Shown: positions 1-12,514 of the stretch, piece by piece
Layout of the letters: every line of letters starts with the position of its first letter
Numbering within the stretch: position 1 is the first letter of the stretch
Source of the DNA: Tubiluchus corallicola
Lineage: Eukaryota; Priapulida; Priapulimorpha; Priapulimorphida; Tubiluchidae
Assembly (NCBI GenBank): GCA_030141605.1
Contig: JAQGDQ010000002.1
Coordinates: forward strand, 1,036,501-1,100,500
Reading direction: 5' to 3'
Length of the DNA: 64,000 nucleotides
The notes under the pieces: generated by a model
What the model was told of the DNA's origin: nothing
Database searches by the model: none
The model's input: the letters and a program-made list of their open reading frames with translations, nothing else
Program-made: the position numbers and the translations under genes

Positions 1-212
1 TGGAAGCTGTTCTTGCACTGGGAATGTTAATCAGTCTGGATTAAGATATATTATATTTGAATGCTCATCTTGTTATACAAATACACACTTGTTTGAGTAT
101 ATTGATCAATCTTATTTTGACTGTGATAGTTTGTCCTGTGTTATCACATTTTCGCTTTTTTTATTTCAGTCAACAGTTTAAGTTTTTTGTTTTATTTTAT
201 CTACTTCATTAG

Positions 213-3200
213 ATTAGGGCCTCGAACTGGAGCAGGTCGTGAAGGACCGGACAGCGGTGATGAAGAGGATTACCCTCATAAGGTAATTTTCACTTAACTT
301 TGTGCAACACTTTCATATCAGTGAATCATTGGTAGCAAAATGTTGTATTTCTATGTTCAAATTCAATATTCATATCTTAATAACTGATCAGATGTTTTTT
401 GTTATGTGTTGAATCCATTCTCTACTCCAAGTTTTTGCTTGAACATTGAAAAATGCTTGTGAAAGAAGTTACTATTCAATGTATTTCAGTATATGCACTT
501 TATTCTCAGTAAAACACCTTTATTGATTTGTCACAAATGCATAAATTTTCTGGAATGTTGGCAACTTATTTGCAGATAACAATTTATTTATTGCCATTAA
601 TAAAAAACCTGATCATTAAACTGAGGCTGATGCCAATGTATTTTTCACATTTAACTTTAACAGCCCGCTGTTCAGTCCTCTGTCATTGCACCACCACCCG
701 ATGTCCACAGCAAACAGGACCTGATTCAGTCTCAAAATACAACAGATTCACGTGGAAAAGACAGGTAGGCTTCTAGGGCACTGTGGGGAGATGTTTCATG
801 CTTTCACTTGGGGAGCTATATGATGACGCCTGAGGGTTGTCTTGACAACGATAATCATAAATCTTCAAAAGCGATGGTCTGGCTGCATCTGACCAGAACA
901 CGAAAACCACTTTTAAATAAAGGCGAAGCACTTAGCTTGGTATCCCCTTTAATGTAAAAGTCACGGAATGCATATCATGCATAGTTTAAGGAATTAATTT
1001 AGTTCATTTAATACAACACAAATATTGTAGACCATGTATTGTGCAAAAAAAAAACTGCAGGGTTATGAGAGGAAGTGCTGTAAATGTTCATTTGCTTTAT
1101 GGTACACTGGTAATGAACAGAAGGAAAATTCCAGATCAGCAGTAGCCTTGTGAGTGTAGTTAACAGAACTGTAATGTTATTGTTACACATATATGCAGAT
1201 TTTACTTACTTACTTAGTCAAAAAAAAGGAAACAGCAAGTAGAACTAATAGTATCATTCAGGTAACAAATGTTTCGTTTGACTATTTCTATTTTGAAGCA
1301 TTTGTATGATGTACGTACTTTGTGTATTTAGAACATAAACTGTATTGATCATTATTAAAATAGTTTGGTACAAGGAACAATTTTGTAGGTGGGTCATAAA
1401 CTCTTTTATTGTAAACGAATACTTTATTGTGAAATGTCACAGAACTATTGCAACATTTTGCAAAATATTGCGATATTTCTTAAGAAAATGCGATCTTTTG
1501 CAAAAGTTATTTTGCAAAAGTAATAGTTACAATCGTATAGCAACTTGTGTGCAGGAAATGAGTGTTATTACAAACTAGAAAGAAAAAGTTGAGCTATAGT
1601 CCGCCAAATATGTAAGCTGTGGCATGATTTGGATAAGTGCTAGTAAACCAAAAACTGGATGTATGCGACACTAACAAGCATGGTACCATTACACCATTTG
1701 CTATGTGAAACATTATCAAAAAAGAAATTTTGGAAAGAATGGATGAGAACATTTCTGAAAATAAATCATATGAATTTTTCAAGAATGTTAAAAAATCAAA
1801 GGTAAAAGAAATGTAAGCTCTTTATGTCAACGAGGCAAAAACTTCCAAAGAAATTGCTGACTTGCTTGTAGGTATAATAAGTTCTACGTTGTAGGTGATA
1901 ATTCTGATGAAATAAAGAATTTAAAACAATTGCTAGATCAGCATTACGGTAATAATAGTTCATTTCCTTTAATTACAGTGTATGACATAATAAACACAAA
2001 CACAATGGGCTCTAAAGGATTTTAACAGGTCATTTCCTTCTATGTTTGCGCATATCTTTTTATTTGGTGCTATGATCATGCGTAATGTTGGATTAACACC
2101 CATTGGATCAACAATTTGCTTCAAAGAAAAAAATCTCAACCAGTATGTGCACCATCATACTAAAGCAAACAGTAAATTATTACTTAAATAATAATTCTAT
2201 AGCCTATTACACTCTACTCGCTGCGTCCAAGGCATTTGACAAAGTTTACTATCGTAAACTCTTTGAGAAATTAATTTCAAGAAAAATTCCAGCTACTATT
2301 GTTTATAGATTATTTTAAATATTTACACTGATTAAGAAGTTTGTGTGTCTTGTAGTATTGCTTACTCTGAGTTTGTTGCAATTACTTAGACAGGGAGCTG
2401 TATTGTCCTCTCTTGTTGTTTATATCTTGATGGCGTATCATCTAATGTATCGAACTTTAATGTTGGTTGCCATACAGGAAATAAGTATTGTTGTGCTATT
2501 TCGCACGCTGATGATTTGTGGTTATTGAGTTCTGACCTTGAAGCTATGCAATCTATGTTAAACATGTGAGCAATATGCATGTTGTAATGCTTTGTAATGT
2601 TTCAGAAATCGGAGAATGTTTGGACTGCTGATGGGCACCCTTCGTAAATTTAAAAATGAAGCAAATGATTTTGTGAACATGGAAAAGGTGAGTAAGTTAT
2701 TGCGTGTGCTTCTGTTGAATATAAAGAATTATTAATTGGTGTGATGTATTTGTATAACTATAACTATAACTATGAACTTTAAAGTTGGCTGTGGTAGAAA
2801 GAATCTGCATTTGCTCTACATTGAACCTAGATGATCAAGGCCAGCTGACTAAACACCTGGATATATTTAATCTAGTATATAAACTTGCATTGTTTGTTGA
2901 GTATAGATATTGTAGAGCAGTGGAAATTATTACAAAAAATAGTTTTGCTGGAAATGTAATAGTAGTTGGATTTGTCACCAAAATCTGTGATGTAATTTGT
3001 TACCTTTCCAGGAACATAGGCGGCAGGTGATAGACAAAAAATTGGAAGAGCAGGAACAGCAAGAAAAAGAGGAGTTGAGAAAAGAGAGGGAGAGCCTTTT
3101 CTTGGCAAGGCGTGAGAAACAGAGAAATATTCGTCGGATTGAACAGAAAATGGAGCTGGTCAGAATGGTAAATACTTGATTTGTACTGGGAAAAATAGCC

Positions 3201-6200
3201 AATGTTGATTGATTGATTGATCGTTTATTGACTAAAAAGAATTATATAATGCAGGTCAAGCAGTATCATAATAAAAATGTTTTAAGTCCAGTGAACACTT
3301 AACAAACTACAAGGCAGGTATACATGTACATACTTGCGCATGTACATCGTTGATATTTTTACTTACATTTGGAGACAAGTTTGCATCATAATGCAAGTTA
3401 TTTTGTTTTTAATTTTGCTATATAGCAAAATTGTAGGTAGCTTTACCAAATAACAGAGGAATCTGGCTCTTGCTAAATTTTATGTAGTGATCTTATTCTT
3501 TTAGATAAATTGGCACTCCTTAGCTGATATAGAACAATTTTATGAGTTTGCCGGTTAGTAATCATTAATTGTGAGACAGAAAAGAGTGTTAAAATGAAAA
3601 CTTTGTTTTTCATTCAGGCTGTGATTAAGTACCATTACAGCACAGAGTTCAGCACATAAAAATATTCTGTAATTTTGACTAAGTGTAATTTTGTTCACAA
3701 ATCAGGTGAAAATTTTCTCATAATTAGGTTCGCTAAATAGTTAATTTTTCTCTTTTTCTTTTTCAATATTACTTTATATTGTGGCTTAATAGTTATTGTT
3801 AGTACTATTTTATTTTGATTTTGATTGGTAAATGATTGATCTTTAAATGGTTTTTGTCTTGACCTAGTACACATGCTAAGGTATGTGAAAAAGTTTGCTG
3901 TTGCCAAAAGAATTTAAATTAGTAGGGTTTTTGTTTATGTTTAAGTTTTTGCACAGAAAGTTATATCTTGTTTACTAAGCCATCAGCTTGATTGCTTTTT
4001 TTTACAGTTTGAGGAATGGGAAAAACACAGAAAAAGTTTGATGAGTTTCATTCAGACAAGGTCTAAACCACATTTGTTTTATAAGTCACGCAAATCCCAC
4101 CCCATTTTGACCAGACGCCGTGAAGATTCCACTGCTAAACTAGAAGGTACAATTCTTTGGTACTGTGTAATGAACTGCATTCGGTTGTATGCAGGATGCA
4201 GATTTTCTGCCAAAAATGGGAACAGACAGCTAGAAAATCTGCTTGTCCCGACTATAAGTTGCTTGTCCCCATTTTTTTAATATGTAAAGAATTCTGTACA
4301 GAGTTTAAATTTCTACAGCAATTTGACAACTTTACATAGAACATTTTCTTTGTACACTTATTTAAGGTTTTGCTGCATCATCTGTACTTAATAGTAAGTT
4401 CCTCATTCAAGTGATTTTCACAAAATATCCCAAACGACACTGGTTTTATTATTCGGTTGTTCGCATGCAAAAAAATCAATCTCCTTGTTGAATTTTGCAT
4501 AAAAAACAGAAATCATTTTAGTTAAATATATTTGTTCTTCTGTTTTCTTTTGTATTTTTGCTTTTTAATATAGTCGGTGTCTGAGTATGTGGAGTAGTTT
4601 GTATTTTCATGTCTAGCATGTGCTAGTGAGAATATCACCCATGAGTGGAAACTTTTTGTAATTTGGCATTTAGATGTTTCTTTGAAAACCAGATTGATTT
4701 AAATAGCACTGTAAACATTACTTTTTTATATAAACGTGGCCTCACCAACTGCATACGTTGATCTGGAAAAGATACATGGTTTTGTTAACGGCAAGGTTAG
4801 TTTGCTAGCCACGGGACCGGTGTGGTTTTGTTAGCAGAAGTACGCGGACAAATTGGTGTGTGTATGTGCATGCCCCTAAAAATAATAATTATGTTTTAAC
4901 TTTCAACTTTGTAAAATATTAGTACGCAAAGCAGTTTTGCTGTCTTTGCTAATAAAGAAATGAAGGCATTTAAACTTTTGAACTTTTTTCCATTAAAACA
5001 TTGAGGAAAAGCATATTAAGTTTGTGTCCTTCTGCCAGAAGAAGTGTCCTGCAATGTCTGCCAATCCACAAAGATTTTCCAGCCCTGGCTGTACACCGTA
5101 TGTAGTAGTTTTGTACTATTAGTACTGGAAGTTGAGTTTTTATGCCTAACTTTTGAGATGTTATTGTTGTTTGATCATTTGTTGTTTGACTTGTTTTCCT
5201 GTAGGAATCATTGAAGAGCGCAAGAAGGAACTAGAAGCAGAAATTGCACGCATTGATGGGATCAGCATTGACGAAGAGGAGGAAGAAGAAAACAGCCAGC
5301 CTGCTTTGCGTGAATTAGAAAATGGGAAGGGGGAGGGGGCAGCTGAGGTTAAAGCAGAAAAGGACATTAATTTAGATCAGAGTAAGTATTTTAAATTGTG
5401 TTAGACCACTGCTTGGCATGAACAACAGAACTTAGATTTATTTATTGTGAAAAGTTGAAAAATTATCGGTTTGATCATGTTAAATTCGTGTGACCACAAA
5501 TAGTGCAGTCAATTACAAGTTTCATTAGTGTGCCTGATTAACTTGCTGGCTATCCAGAACTTTCACTTTTTACACAATATTCGTAAGCTTTATTAAAAAC
5601 AGCCAGTGAATCTATTAAGAGGGCTTCTTAAGCTTTGTAATGGTCACATTTTTATGTCAAGATCTTCTTTTGGTTTTGTGCATTTTTAGTAAATTTATTA
5701 AGTGTTTTTACTGTTTTGTACAGTAAGTAAAGGAATAGTATGTTGTTTTTGCAAATGTTGAAACTTTTTTTTGCACTAATGATATTCGTATAAAAAAATG
5801 TATAAACTTTCATGCAGCAGCAAACAAGAATAGAATGTGATAGTGTTTGTAAATTGTAGCCCGCATTGGGCATTGTCCTGCAGTAGCTTCTAAAAGAGCA
5901 GCGTGCTGACTGGGCTGTAGTAAAGTTGGCATTGGTATGGCTACTGAGTGACTTTTTGTCTGTCATTTAGGGGCAAGTTTAAATAGCATTGCAAGTGTGA
6001 AGGTGTACTATTTTCAGTCATATGTTAAGGATTATTTTTTATTAACTCCTTCAGGACCATTAGTGTTTGCTGCATTTTGCATGGGTTCATGAAAAACTGC
6101 TCAGCAGCAATTACGTTATAATTATTTGATAATTTTTATAGGTTTTTACTTGTACAATCGCTTTTCATACAAAATTATAATTGAAATGTATGTGCTTCAC

Positions 6201-8879
6201 GTAAATATATTAGTAATTGAAGAAGTGAGAAAATTATGAAGACACTTTTTGGTTTTTTTTTTTCTAGATGATGCAGGTATGCAGTATAAAGAAGCAGTTG
6301 ATTCAGGTAATCAGGGGGGTTTAGGGTCAGGGGATGCAGAATGCTTAGAGAAGGGTATGGAGGAAGAATTAGCAGGAAACTTGGAGGGTGGTGGTGAAGG
6401 GGAGGAAGAAATGGAATTTGAGGAAATGGTTGAAGGTAAGAAGATTGTAGAAAGTGAGGTAGTTCATGCACCAGAATTGGATGTTCAGAAGTCATTCGAG
6501 TCAAGCGTTGTAACGATACCATCTGAATACATAAATGGGAAAAACAACCCTGCTGAAAATGCTGTGGCAGCTAGTGAAAGAATAATTGAAGAAGAGCAAA
6601 ACATGGTTGAGAAACAAGTAGAACTTCATAAAAGCAAACAAGAGGAAGAAAAGACTGATGCTGATCAGAATCTAAAAACTGAAAAGTTGAAAGAAAAACG
6701 GAGGCATAGTAGAGAAGGGGAAATGGAGGTTGAAAAACGTGGGTCAAAAGGTAGAAATAAAAACAAAAAGCAGCCTGAAAAGAGGCAAGGTGATGGTTCT
6801 AAGAGGAAAACAACTGCATCTGAAGATGTAGCGGAAGAAAATTGGAATGTAGAGAATGTAGAGAAAGTGAACAAAAGTAAACCTGTAAGAGAAGAGCACC
6901 GAGGGCCGCTTGTGACAGAAGATAAGCGTTCAAGAACTAAGGAAATAAAGAAAAAGCCTAGGGACATAGAGCGTAGTCGAGTTTCGTTGCATTCAGATGC
7001 TGACAGTGAAGGGGATGATAAACAATCAAGAAAAAAACCAAGATCCACGCATGTGCATTCAGATGTTGAAAGTGAAAATGAGCGTAAAACCTCTAAGAGC
7101 GCAGAAATCAGAAAAAAGTCTCAGGCGAAAGAACATGGGCGTGTACGCATGCATTCTGACTCTGAGGGTGAAGGCTCGGAGAAAGAGTTGCCAAGTGCAC
7201 AATCAAAGAAAAGGTTTAAAAGAAAAGAACATGGCAAGGTTTCATCGCGTTTGGATTCAGAAAGTGAAGAGGAGTCTGCAAAACAAGACGAATGGGAAAG
7301 GTTGGCAGAAAGAGAAAGACAGGCAGCTAGAGAAAAGCGTGCTGAAAAAAGAAGACTGGCTGAACTAGAAAGAGCTGAGGAGGAAAGACAAGCACAGCTA
7401 GATCGGTTGGAGTTTGAAAGACTGGCAGAGAGAGAAAGAGCCGAAAGAGATAAGCGAGAAGCTGCTGAAAGGGAGAGAAAGGCCGAAATGGAAAAGCAAG
7501 CACAGGCAGAAAAAGAAAGACTGGAAAGAGAAAAGTTAGCAGCAGCTGAGCTGGCTGAGCAAGAAATGAGACAAAAACTATTGGAACAAGAGCAAGAGAG
7601 GCAGGCTGATATTGAACGACTGAATAAGCAGAGAGAAGAAGCAAGGAAGTTAGAGGAAGAGAGAAACCTGCAACTTGAAGAGGAGCAACAAAAGCAAAAT
7701 GTCACTGAACTAATTCCTGTTCTGGAGTCTGTTAGCAGGGGAAAAATTAAACGTAAATGGGATGTCAGGCCAGAAGAAGTGGAAGTACATAAACAAAATG
7801 CACTAAAATTGGTACATGAAGCAGAAGTGATGAAAAGCTGGAGTCAGTCACCAGATACTATCGGTCGAGCAGACACTGGCCGAAATAGATCGCCGCCACC
7901 TCCTAGACGGAAAGGCTGGAGTGATTCTTCGGAAGAATCAGACACTGAGCCAAAAACATCACAGGAAACTGATAAAAGCAAACCTCCATTCCATTTAGAA
8001 GGTCAGCGGCATCACGATAAGCTGAAAAATGTTTATGCTGATAAAGAAATTATGAGTGACAAGGATGGCAGTAAACACAGTCGTAGAGAGAACAGCAGGT
8101 CGCCTGAAAAGACCAGAGGCAATCACAGTCCAGGAAAACATAGAAAGAGAAGCTCATCACCTAATCAGAGACAAAGGCAGAAGCATAGAAAGAAAAGTCA
8201 AACTCCCGATAGACGAAAAAATAAAAGGAGCGTTTCGCCTCCTAGGGAAAAGTACAGTCGATCCAGAAGCAGATCACAACCAAGAAGAAAGCACAGGAGC
8301 ACTTCTAGGGAGAAGAGAAAAAAGAGCTTGACACCAGATCAGAAAAGAGAACGTAGTATTACACCTAAAAAAAAGAACAAACGTAGTGCTACTCCTGTAA
8401 AAAGAAGGCGGCGTAGTATCACACCTGACAGGAGGAAAGGCAGAAGTAGGACACCAGAAAGGCGGCGTAAACGAAGTAGGAGTAGGACAAAAAGTCGGAC
8501 TCCAGTGCGTAAAAGACCAGGTAGAAGGGAAAGTCGCAGTCCAATAAGGAGAAAAAGTAAAAGTAGGACACCTGTTAGGAAAAGGAGTAGGACACCTTTG
8601 CACAAAGGGAGTCCTCGTAGGAGGTACTCGAGTCCAGTTAGAAGCAGGAGATCAAGTAGCAAAAAGAGAGGAAGAAGTCCAATTAAGAAAAAGGGCAAAT
8701 CAGTATCTAGCAGCAGAAGTAGTAGCAGTGGGAGTAGTTCTAGGTCCAGCTCTGCCTCAAGCAGTAGTCATTCAAGTTCTGCTAGTGAATCCGAAAAGGA
8801 AAAGGGTGCCGCTATATCAGTTATTCCAGTTTTGGGCTCTAATGTACCGGTTCCACTTTCGAATAAGTTGTTTGATTAA
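213..8879 (+). CDS. PNN: Pinin (PNN), 5'-truncated by the window edge, 7 visible coding exons
   Basis: Pinin is a nuclear-speckle, exon-junction-complex-associated splicing protein that is also found at desmosomes in vertebrates. Visible exons: 213-282, 664-764, 2606-2687, 3012-3167, 4008-4146, 5205-5381 and 6268-8879. All have GT-AG junctions and consistent phase, giving 1111 residues. The family signature RNRRMFGLLMGTLRKF begins exon 3; a Glu/Lys/Arg coiled coil follows (exon 4), then TRSKPHLFYKSR (exon 5), all in pinin order. The usual N-terminal heptad segment is missing and must lie upstream. The last exon encodes 869 residues, so the protein is much longer than human pinin (about 717). 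It holds acidic HSD-type repeats, a long charged helix (about residues 582-719 of the visible part), a KRKWD motif at 739, an RS-rich tail with repeated RSxTP, and a serine run. The first acceptor could also be 217/218. Seen: exons, motifs. Known: role. Confidence 0.95.
1690..2570 (+). mobile_element. Dead non-LTR retrotransposon reverse-transcriptase fragment in a PNN intron
   Basis: Pieces of a LINE-type reverse transcriptase can be read across several frames: a pre-RT segment (KEIADLL near 1850), the finger/palm motif ASKAFDKV (about 2225-2250), RQGAVLS (about 2390-2410), and HADDLWLL (about 2500-2525) in place of the usual YADD/FADD catalytic box. Frames change between motifs and stops interrupt them, so it is not functional. 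It has the same orientation as PNN and lies wholly within the 765-2605 intron. The clade (CR1, L2, Jockey or other) was not resolved. Confidence 0.8.
3203..3300 (-). repeat. Probable 3' end of a non-LTR element with (ATCA)n tail
   Basis: Read on the minus strand, the segment ends in an AATAAA-like word followed by ATCA repeats, a typical LINE/SINE 3' tail. No coding remnant was recognised upstream. It lies in the PNN intron 3168-4007. Confidence 0.35.
7287..7700 (+). other. Charged single-helix/coiled-coil region of pinin
   Basis: About 138 residues made almost only of E, R, K, A, L and Q (for example ERLAERERQAAREKRAEK). No proline or glycine interrupts them. This pattern suits a single alpha helix or long coiled coil. 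Human pinin has a shorter coiled coil nearer the N-terminus, so this looks like an extra, lineage-specific segment, possibly grown by internal duplication of the ERLAERER unit. Confidence 0.7.
8085..8790 (+). other. RS-rich tail of pinin with RSxTP repeats and a polyserine run
   Basis: The tail is dense in SR/RS dipeptides and repeats RSxTP or KSxTP about every 8-12 residues (KKSLTP, ERSITP, KRSATP, RRSITP, GRSRTP and others), then a serine stretch. RS domains are SRPK/CLK substrates, and the TP steps would add proline-directed (CDK/MAPK/DYRK-type) sites. The reading frame is open throughout, so this is not a degenerate repeat. Confidence 0.75.
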
Positions 8880-9113
8880 AATGATAGCCAGGTCTGCTAA
8901 CCAACTTCTTGCAATTTCTTGTTCCTCTCTTAGTTTCAGTTGTAAATAAGCTAATGTATTTTTAAATATTGTATGTAAGTTTGTGCAAGTTTACAGGCTA
9001 CTACAGGAGTCTGGGGAATTTTCGTTTCTTCGGGCTGAGACTCTGGCAATCCATTTTTGCAATGAAATCATTAATTGAATATGAAATGTACTCAAGGAAT
9101 TGTGGGGTGAGTA

Positions 9114-9119
9114 AATAAA
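9114..9119 (+). terminator. PNN polyadenylation signal AATAAA
   Basis: First canonical AATAAA after the PNN stop codon, 235 bases downstream. A second AATAAA is at 9458-9463 and could serve a longer 3' UTR. Confidence 0.55.
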
Positions 9120-10288
9120 ACAATAGTTACACCAAAAAAGCTCTCTGAATATTAAATTGTCACCGATTGCCTTGGAGCGTTCATTATATTTTGGAGTAAA
9201 CTTTAGAAAAAAATATGAAATGATTTTTGGTGACTGAGCAAATATCTATTTTTGTTTATTAACTGAATTTTTAATGAGTGTAACATTCGTCCACTAGCAG
9301 GTCGCTTTCAATTTCTATTTAGGTGTTAATTTAGAATTTTACTTAACACATTTGAATTTGCCGAAGTTGTATAAAGCGGTTGACACATTATACGCATAAT
9401 CAATGTATAAATGGCACTTTTAATTTGGAATTCTTTTTTGTCTTTTCAGTGTTAGTAAATAAACATCTGATTCCTATTTAATTTGCTAATTGGTTTTTAA
9501 CATTTTTATTTGCTACTTAATTTGACAGATATGTAAGTCGATGCTAACTTGGTTATCTGGTGACGTTTGTTGCACATAATAATATTACTGCAATTATAAG
9601 GAACCCATAGACAAACTTGCCTAGAGATAAATATGAGGAATGTGACAACTGGGCACGGGACACTTGGCGCGTGACAATTGGGCACACTGACACCAATAAA
9701 ATTCAATGTTGTGCCTACTTTTCATTTTTGTTTATTAAATTTTTGCAAATTCACAATATTTTTAACTGTCAACCTTTGAAGATCGCTTCACTAAATTAAA
9801 TTTATTAAAAGCATATGCCCTACAAATAATATTATGATATAATTAAAACTTTAAAACCAGTGAAATGACTGCAGTTTCTGGCAATACCACTTTTAGTATT
9901 ACGTCATTTACATGTAGTTCTTAAAATGAACAAACAAAGCATAAGGAAGCAATGCAAGTTTAGATTAACATTGTAATTAAATATGATAGCATTTTATTTC
10001 AAAAATTTAGTGCATCACAAAAAGTTTTGGCAATTCATTCCCTTATGTAAAATCAGGTCATGACATTGGGATCCATTAAAACACATACATGTATATGAAC
10101 CTTATATATAAATTTATACGCATATCCATAATTATTACATTATTATGAGATGAACACTCAGTGAAATTATGCCTCTTCATCTGGCTGTTTTCTATACCTA
10201 TTACAAGAAAGGAAAGGCTTTCTAAGCTATCGTTCAGCTCATCTGGACCAAGTTGATCCTACTGATGGTGTCAATAAAAGCTATTAGA

Positions 10289-11466
10289 GGTCTATCGATA
10301 TGGAGTTGCAGTTCCACCCCGTATCAAGAGGACATTGGGGGGTGTCAAACAATATAAATTTGGCGATACGATACTTTTTTCCAATGTCATGATGTCGATA
10401 ATCTGTTTTTCAGGCGATACGATACGATACGATAAATTATTTCAACCAGTAAAAACAATACCGAATGTGTGATTAGTTACTGTACAAGGAGTATCAGTGT
10501 ATTGAAACACCGTATGTTTTTGCAGGCAGGGGCGTCTTAACACGTGGGTACAGTGAGCCCTTGTACAGGGGTCTACGAGCGTAGGGTCCCCATGCTAAAA
10601 ATTTGTGTGTATTACGACTTGCTGTCCATAAGTAAATACTGTACTATACTAACCTATATTTGTCATTGTGTTACAAGTGGTCATTGGCTTTCAAATGTGT
10701 GAGCATCTCAAGCATTACATGGTTCAAGCCAATTATAAAGCAATTCTCTGCAATGAAATTTCACGTTTGTGTTCATGCTATGCCATCTCCATTTGTATGG
10801 TTTACCAGTTGAGTGTCATTTAGTTTCGTGTTGGTTAATCTCTGCTGTACAGCATGTTTTTTAATATTTAAACATTGATTTTGTTGGAAGTACCAATACA
10901 ATAAATATACGTTTAATTTTATTGAACATTTACATTTTTTCTGGTGAGTGGTTCTATAGGTAGGTGTCCCAATTTGCCCAGGGACCTATAATGCTGTTAA
11001 GATGGCCCTTTTTGCAGGCTGTTTCCCAATTAATGTATAGATATGTGTAATCTATGACAAAATTCTCTTTGTTTAGTCAAAAAATAATGTTAATACGTGA
11101 GCTGTTGCAGGCAAATATATTAAGATAAATTTATTACTACATTATATATTTATTTGTGAGTTGCACTGCCTGCACGACGCAACTGGAAAAGTGCTTCTAA
11201 AAACACTTGATATTGTGAGTCACTAAACCGACTGATGGTAGCTGCTATTGCAAGAAGAAAGTACAAGAAGATTTTTCAAACAACCTTATAAATAACTTTT
11301 ATTTTAGCATACATGTAATTCCAGTGCATAAATGAAAAAGCAAAATGAAAATATTTTAATAAAAGTGAGCGATACCAAATTCGATACGACAATGATATTC
11401 CTAAAATAATATCAATACAATAACAATAAAAAAAATTCGTATCGTTATCGTTAACATCCATAGAAG
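10289..11466. mobile_element. Decayed hAT-like DNA transposon/MITE, interrupted by another element
   Basis: Both ends are rich in CGATACGATAC/GTATCGTTATCG words in opposite orientation, as in hAT elements whose terminal regions carry ATCGATA tandem words. The outermost bases (TAGAGGTCTATCGAT at the left; CTATGGATGTTAACGAT at the right, reverse complement) are weakly alike. No matching 8-bp target duplication was found, so the limits are approximate. Confidence 0.4.
10528..11008. mobile_element. MITE flanked by an 11-bp direct repeat, nested in the hAT-like element
   Basis: The ends are GGGGCGTCTTAACA (left) and GGGCCATCTTAACA (right, reverse complement), 12 of 14 identical. The element is flanked by perfect 11-base direct repeats TTTTTGCAGGC at 10517-10527 and 11009-11019, best read as a target-site duplication. 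A 9-11 bp duplication is typical of Mutator-like elements, 8 bp of hAT. It has no coding capacity, so it is non-autonomous. Confidence 0.7.
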
Positions 11467-11527
11467 ATGTACTACAAGGTCAATCTAATAAATGTACGAA
11501 AGCCAAACTTCTCAGGCAGCTTGCCTC

Positions 11528-11593
11528 TATTGTGTGGTGAAATGGCTAGTATAGCTGTCGAGAAAACGCCTGGGTTCGAATCCCAGTGGGGAT
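11528..11593 (+). repeat. tRNA-derived SINE or tRNA pseudogene
   Basis: An A-box-like TGGTGAAATGG (11535-11545) and a perfect B-box GGTTCGAATCC (11573-11583) are correctly spaced for a Pol III internal promoter. The T-arm CTGGG/CCCAG pairs perfectly. The acceptor-stem halves (TATTGTG and TGGGGAT) do not pair, so a functional tRNA is unlikely and a SINE head is more probable. Confidence 0.5.
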
Positions 11594-12508
11594 GCAAAAT
11601 TTCTTCAAAACTTGGAAACTACGATTTAGAAACATTAATAGTTATAAGATATTTGAAAGATTGATCAATTACAAGGACTAGACTTAAAAAATTAAAACTT
11701 TAAGTTGTAGTAATAGTGGAAAGCGACACAAAATATACAACTGAACTAAAATGATGTGGCTTGTTAAAAAACAGTAATAGCAATTACAGTAGGGACATTC
11801 ACGATTACTTTCCATCCAAAGGCTAAATAGCTGTCACAAGAACAAGAATATAAAAACAGCATTGATTAGGACTGCATACTTCATCGTTTATGTTCTATTT
11901 TTGTTCATTAATCTATTCATACTTCACAGCAAGCAAAATATGATAAAAAGGCATTTCTTGCTTGTGTCAAACTTCAGAAAATTTCAAGTTTGGAAAATGA
12001 CGTTGAATGATAGAATATTTCGTATACTGTACATCTACAAAATATGCATACCGGGCAAGTACCTATAATGGTCATAAATGTCATGCTATAATAATTAAAA
12101 TTCTTTGGTAAATGTAACTGCACCATGTTTTGAAAATGAAAGCAGTACCTTAACAATGTTAGTGTGGAATGTCAAAAAAGCAAGGTGTTCTTCCCGAGAA
12201 ACCATGTAAATGCAAGAAAATTGGGTCCAGAAGCAAGAATTAGCTTGAAATGAGTTTTACTGTTTACATTTAAATATTATTAAATTCCAACTAGCTTTCT
12301 TAAATATTAAATTTTCTATTGCACCTTTAGTGAAATTAATATAAGTTTTCTTTGGTGTGTCTATCCCTCGTTCAACAGGCATGACTTCCATTGGCAGCTT
12401 TTTTCATTTTTTTAGTGGTTGTAGTACCTTGTGTCTGTCATATGTGTGACAAATGGCTTGCCAGCATGCCTCCTACAAATCGGTACTCCAAATACTTGCA
12501 CGGTAGCT

Positions 12509-12514
12509 TTTATT
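12509..12514 (-). terminator. ACTMAP polyadenylation signal AATAAA (TTTATT on + strand)
   Basis: A canonical hexamer on the minus strand about 290 bases after the ACTMAP stop codon. No nearer canonical signal was noticed. Confidence 0.4.

Noticed and set aside
6665-8698. Several long minus-strand open frames opposite the last PNN exon
   Set aside because: Their Ser/Phe/Leu-rich text is the complement of the Arg/Lys/Glu-rich pinin frame.
11528-11593. Functional tRNA gene
   Set aside because: A and B boxes and T-arm are good, but acceptor-stem halves do not pair.
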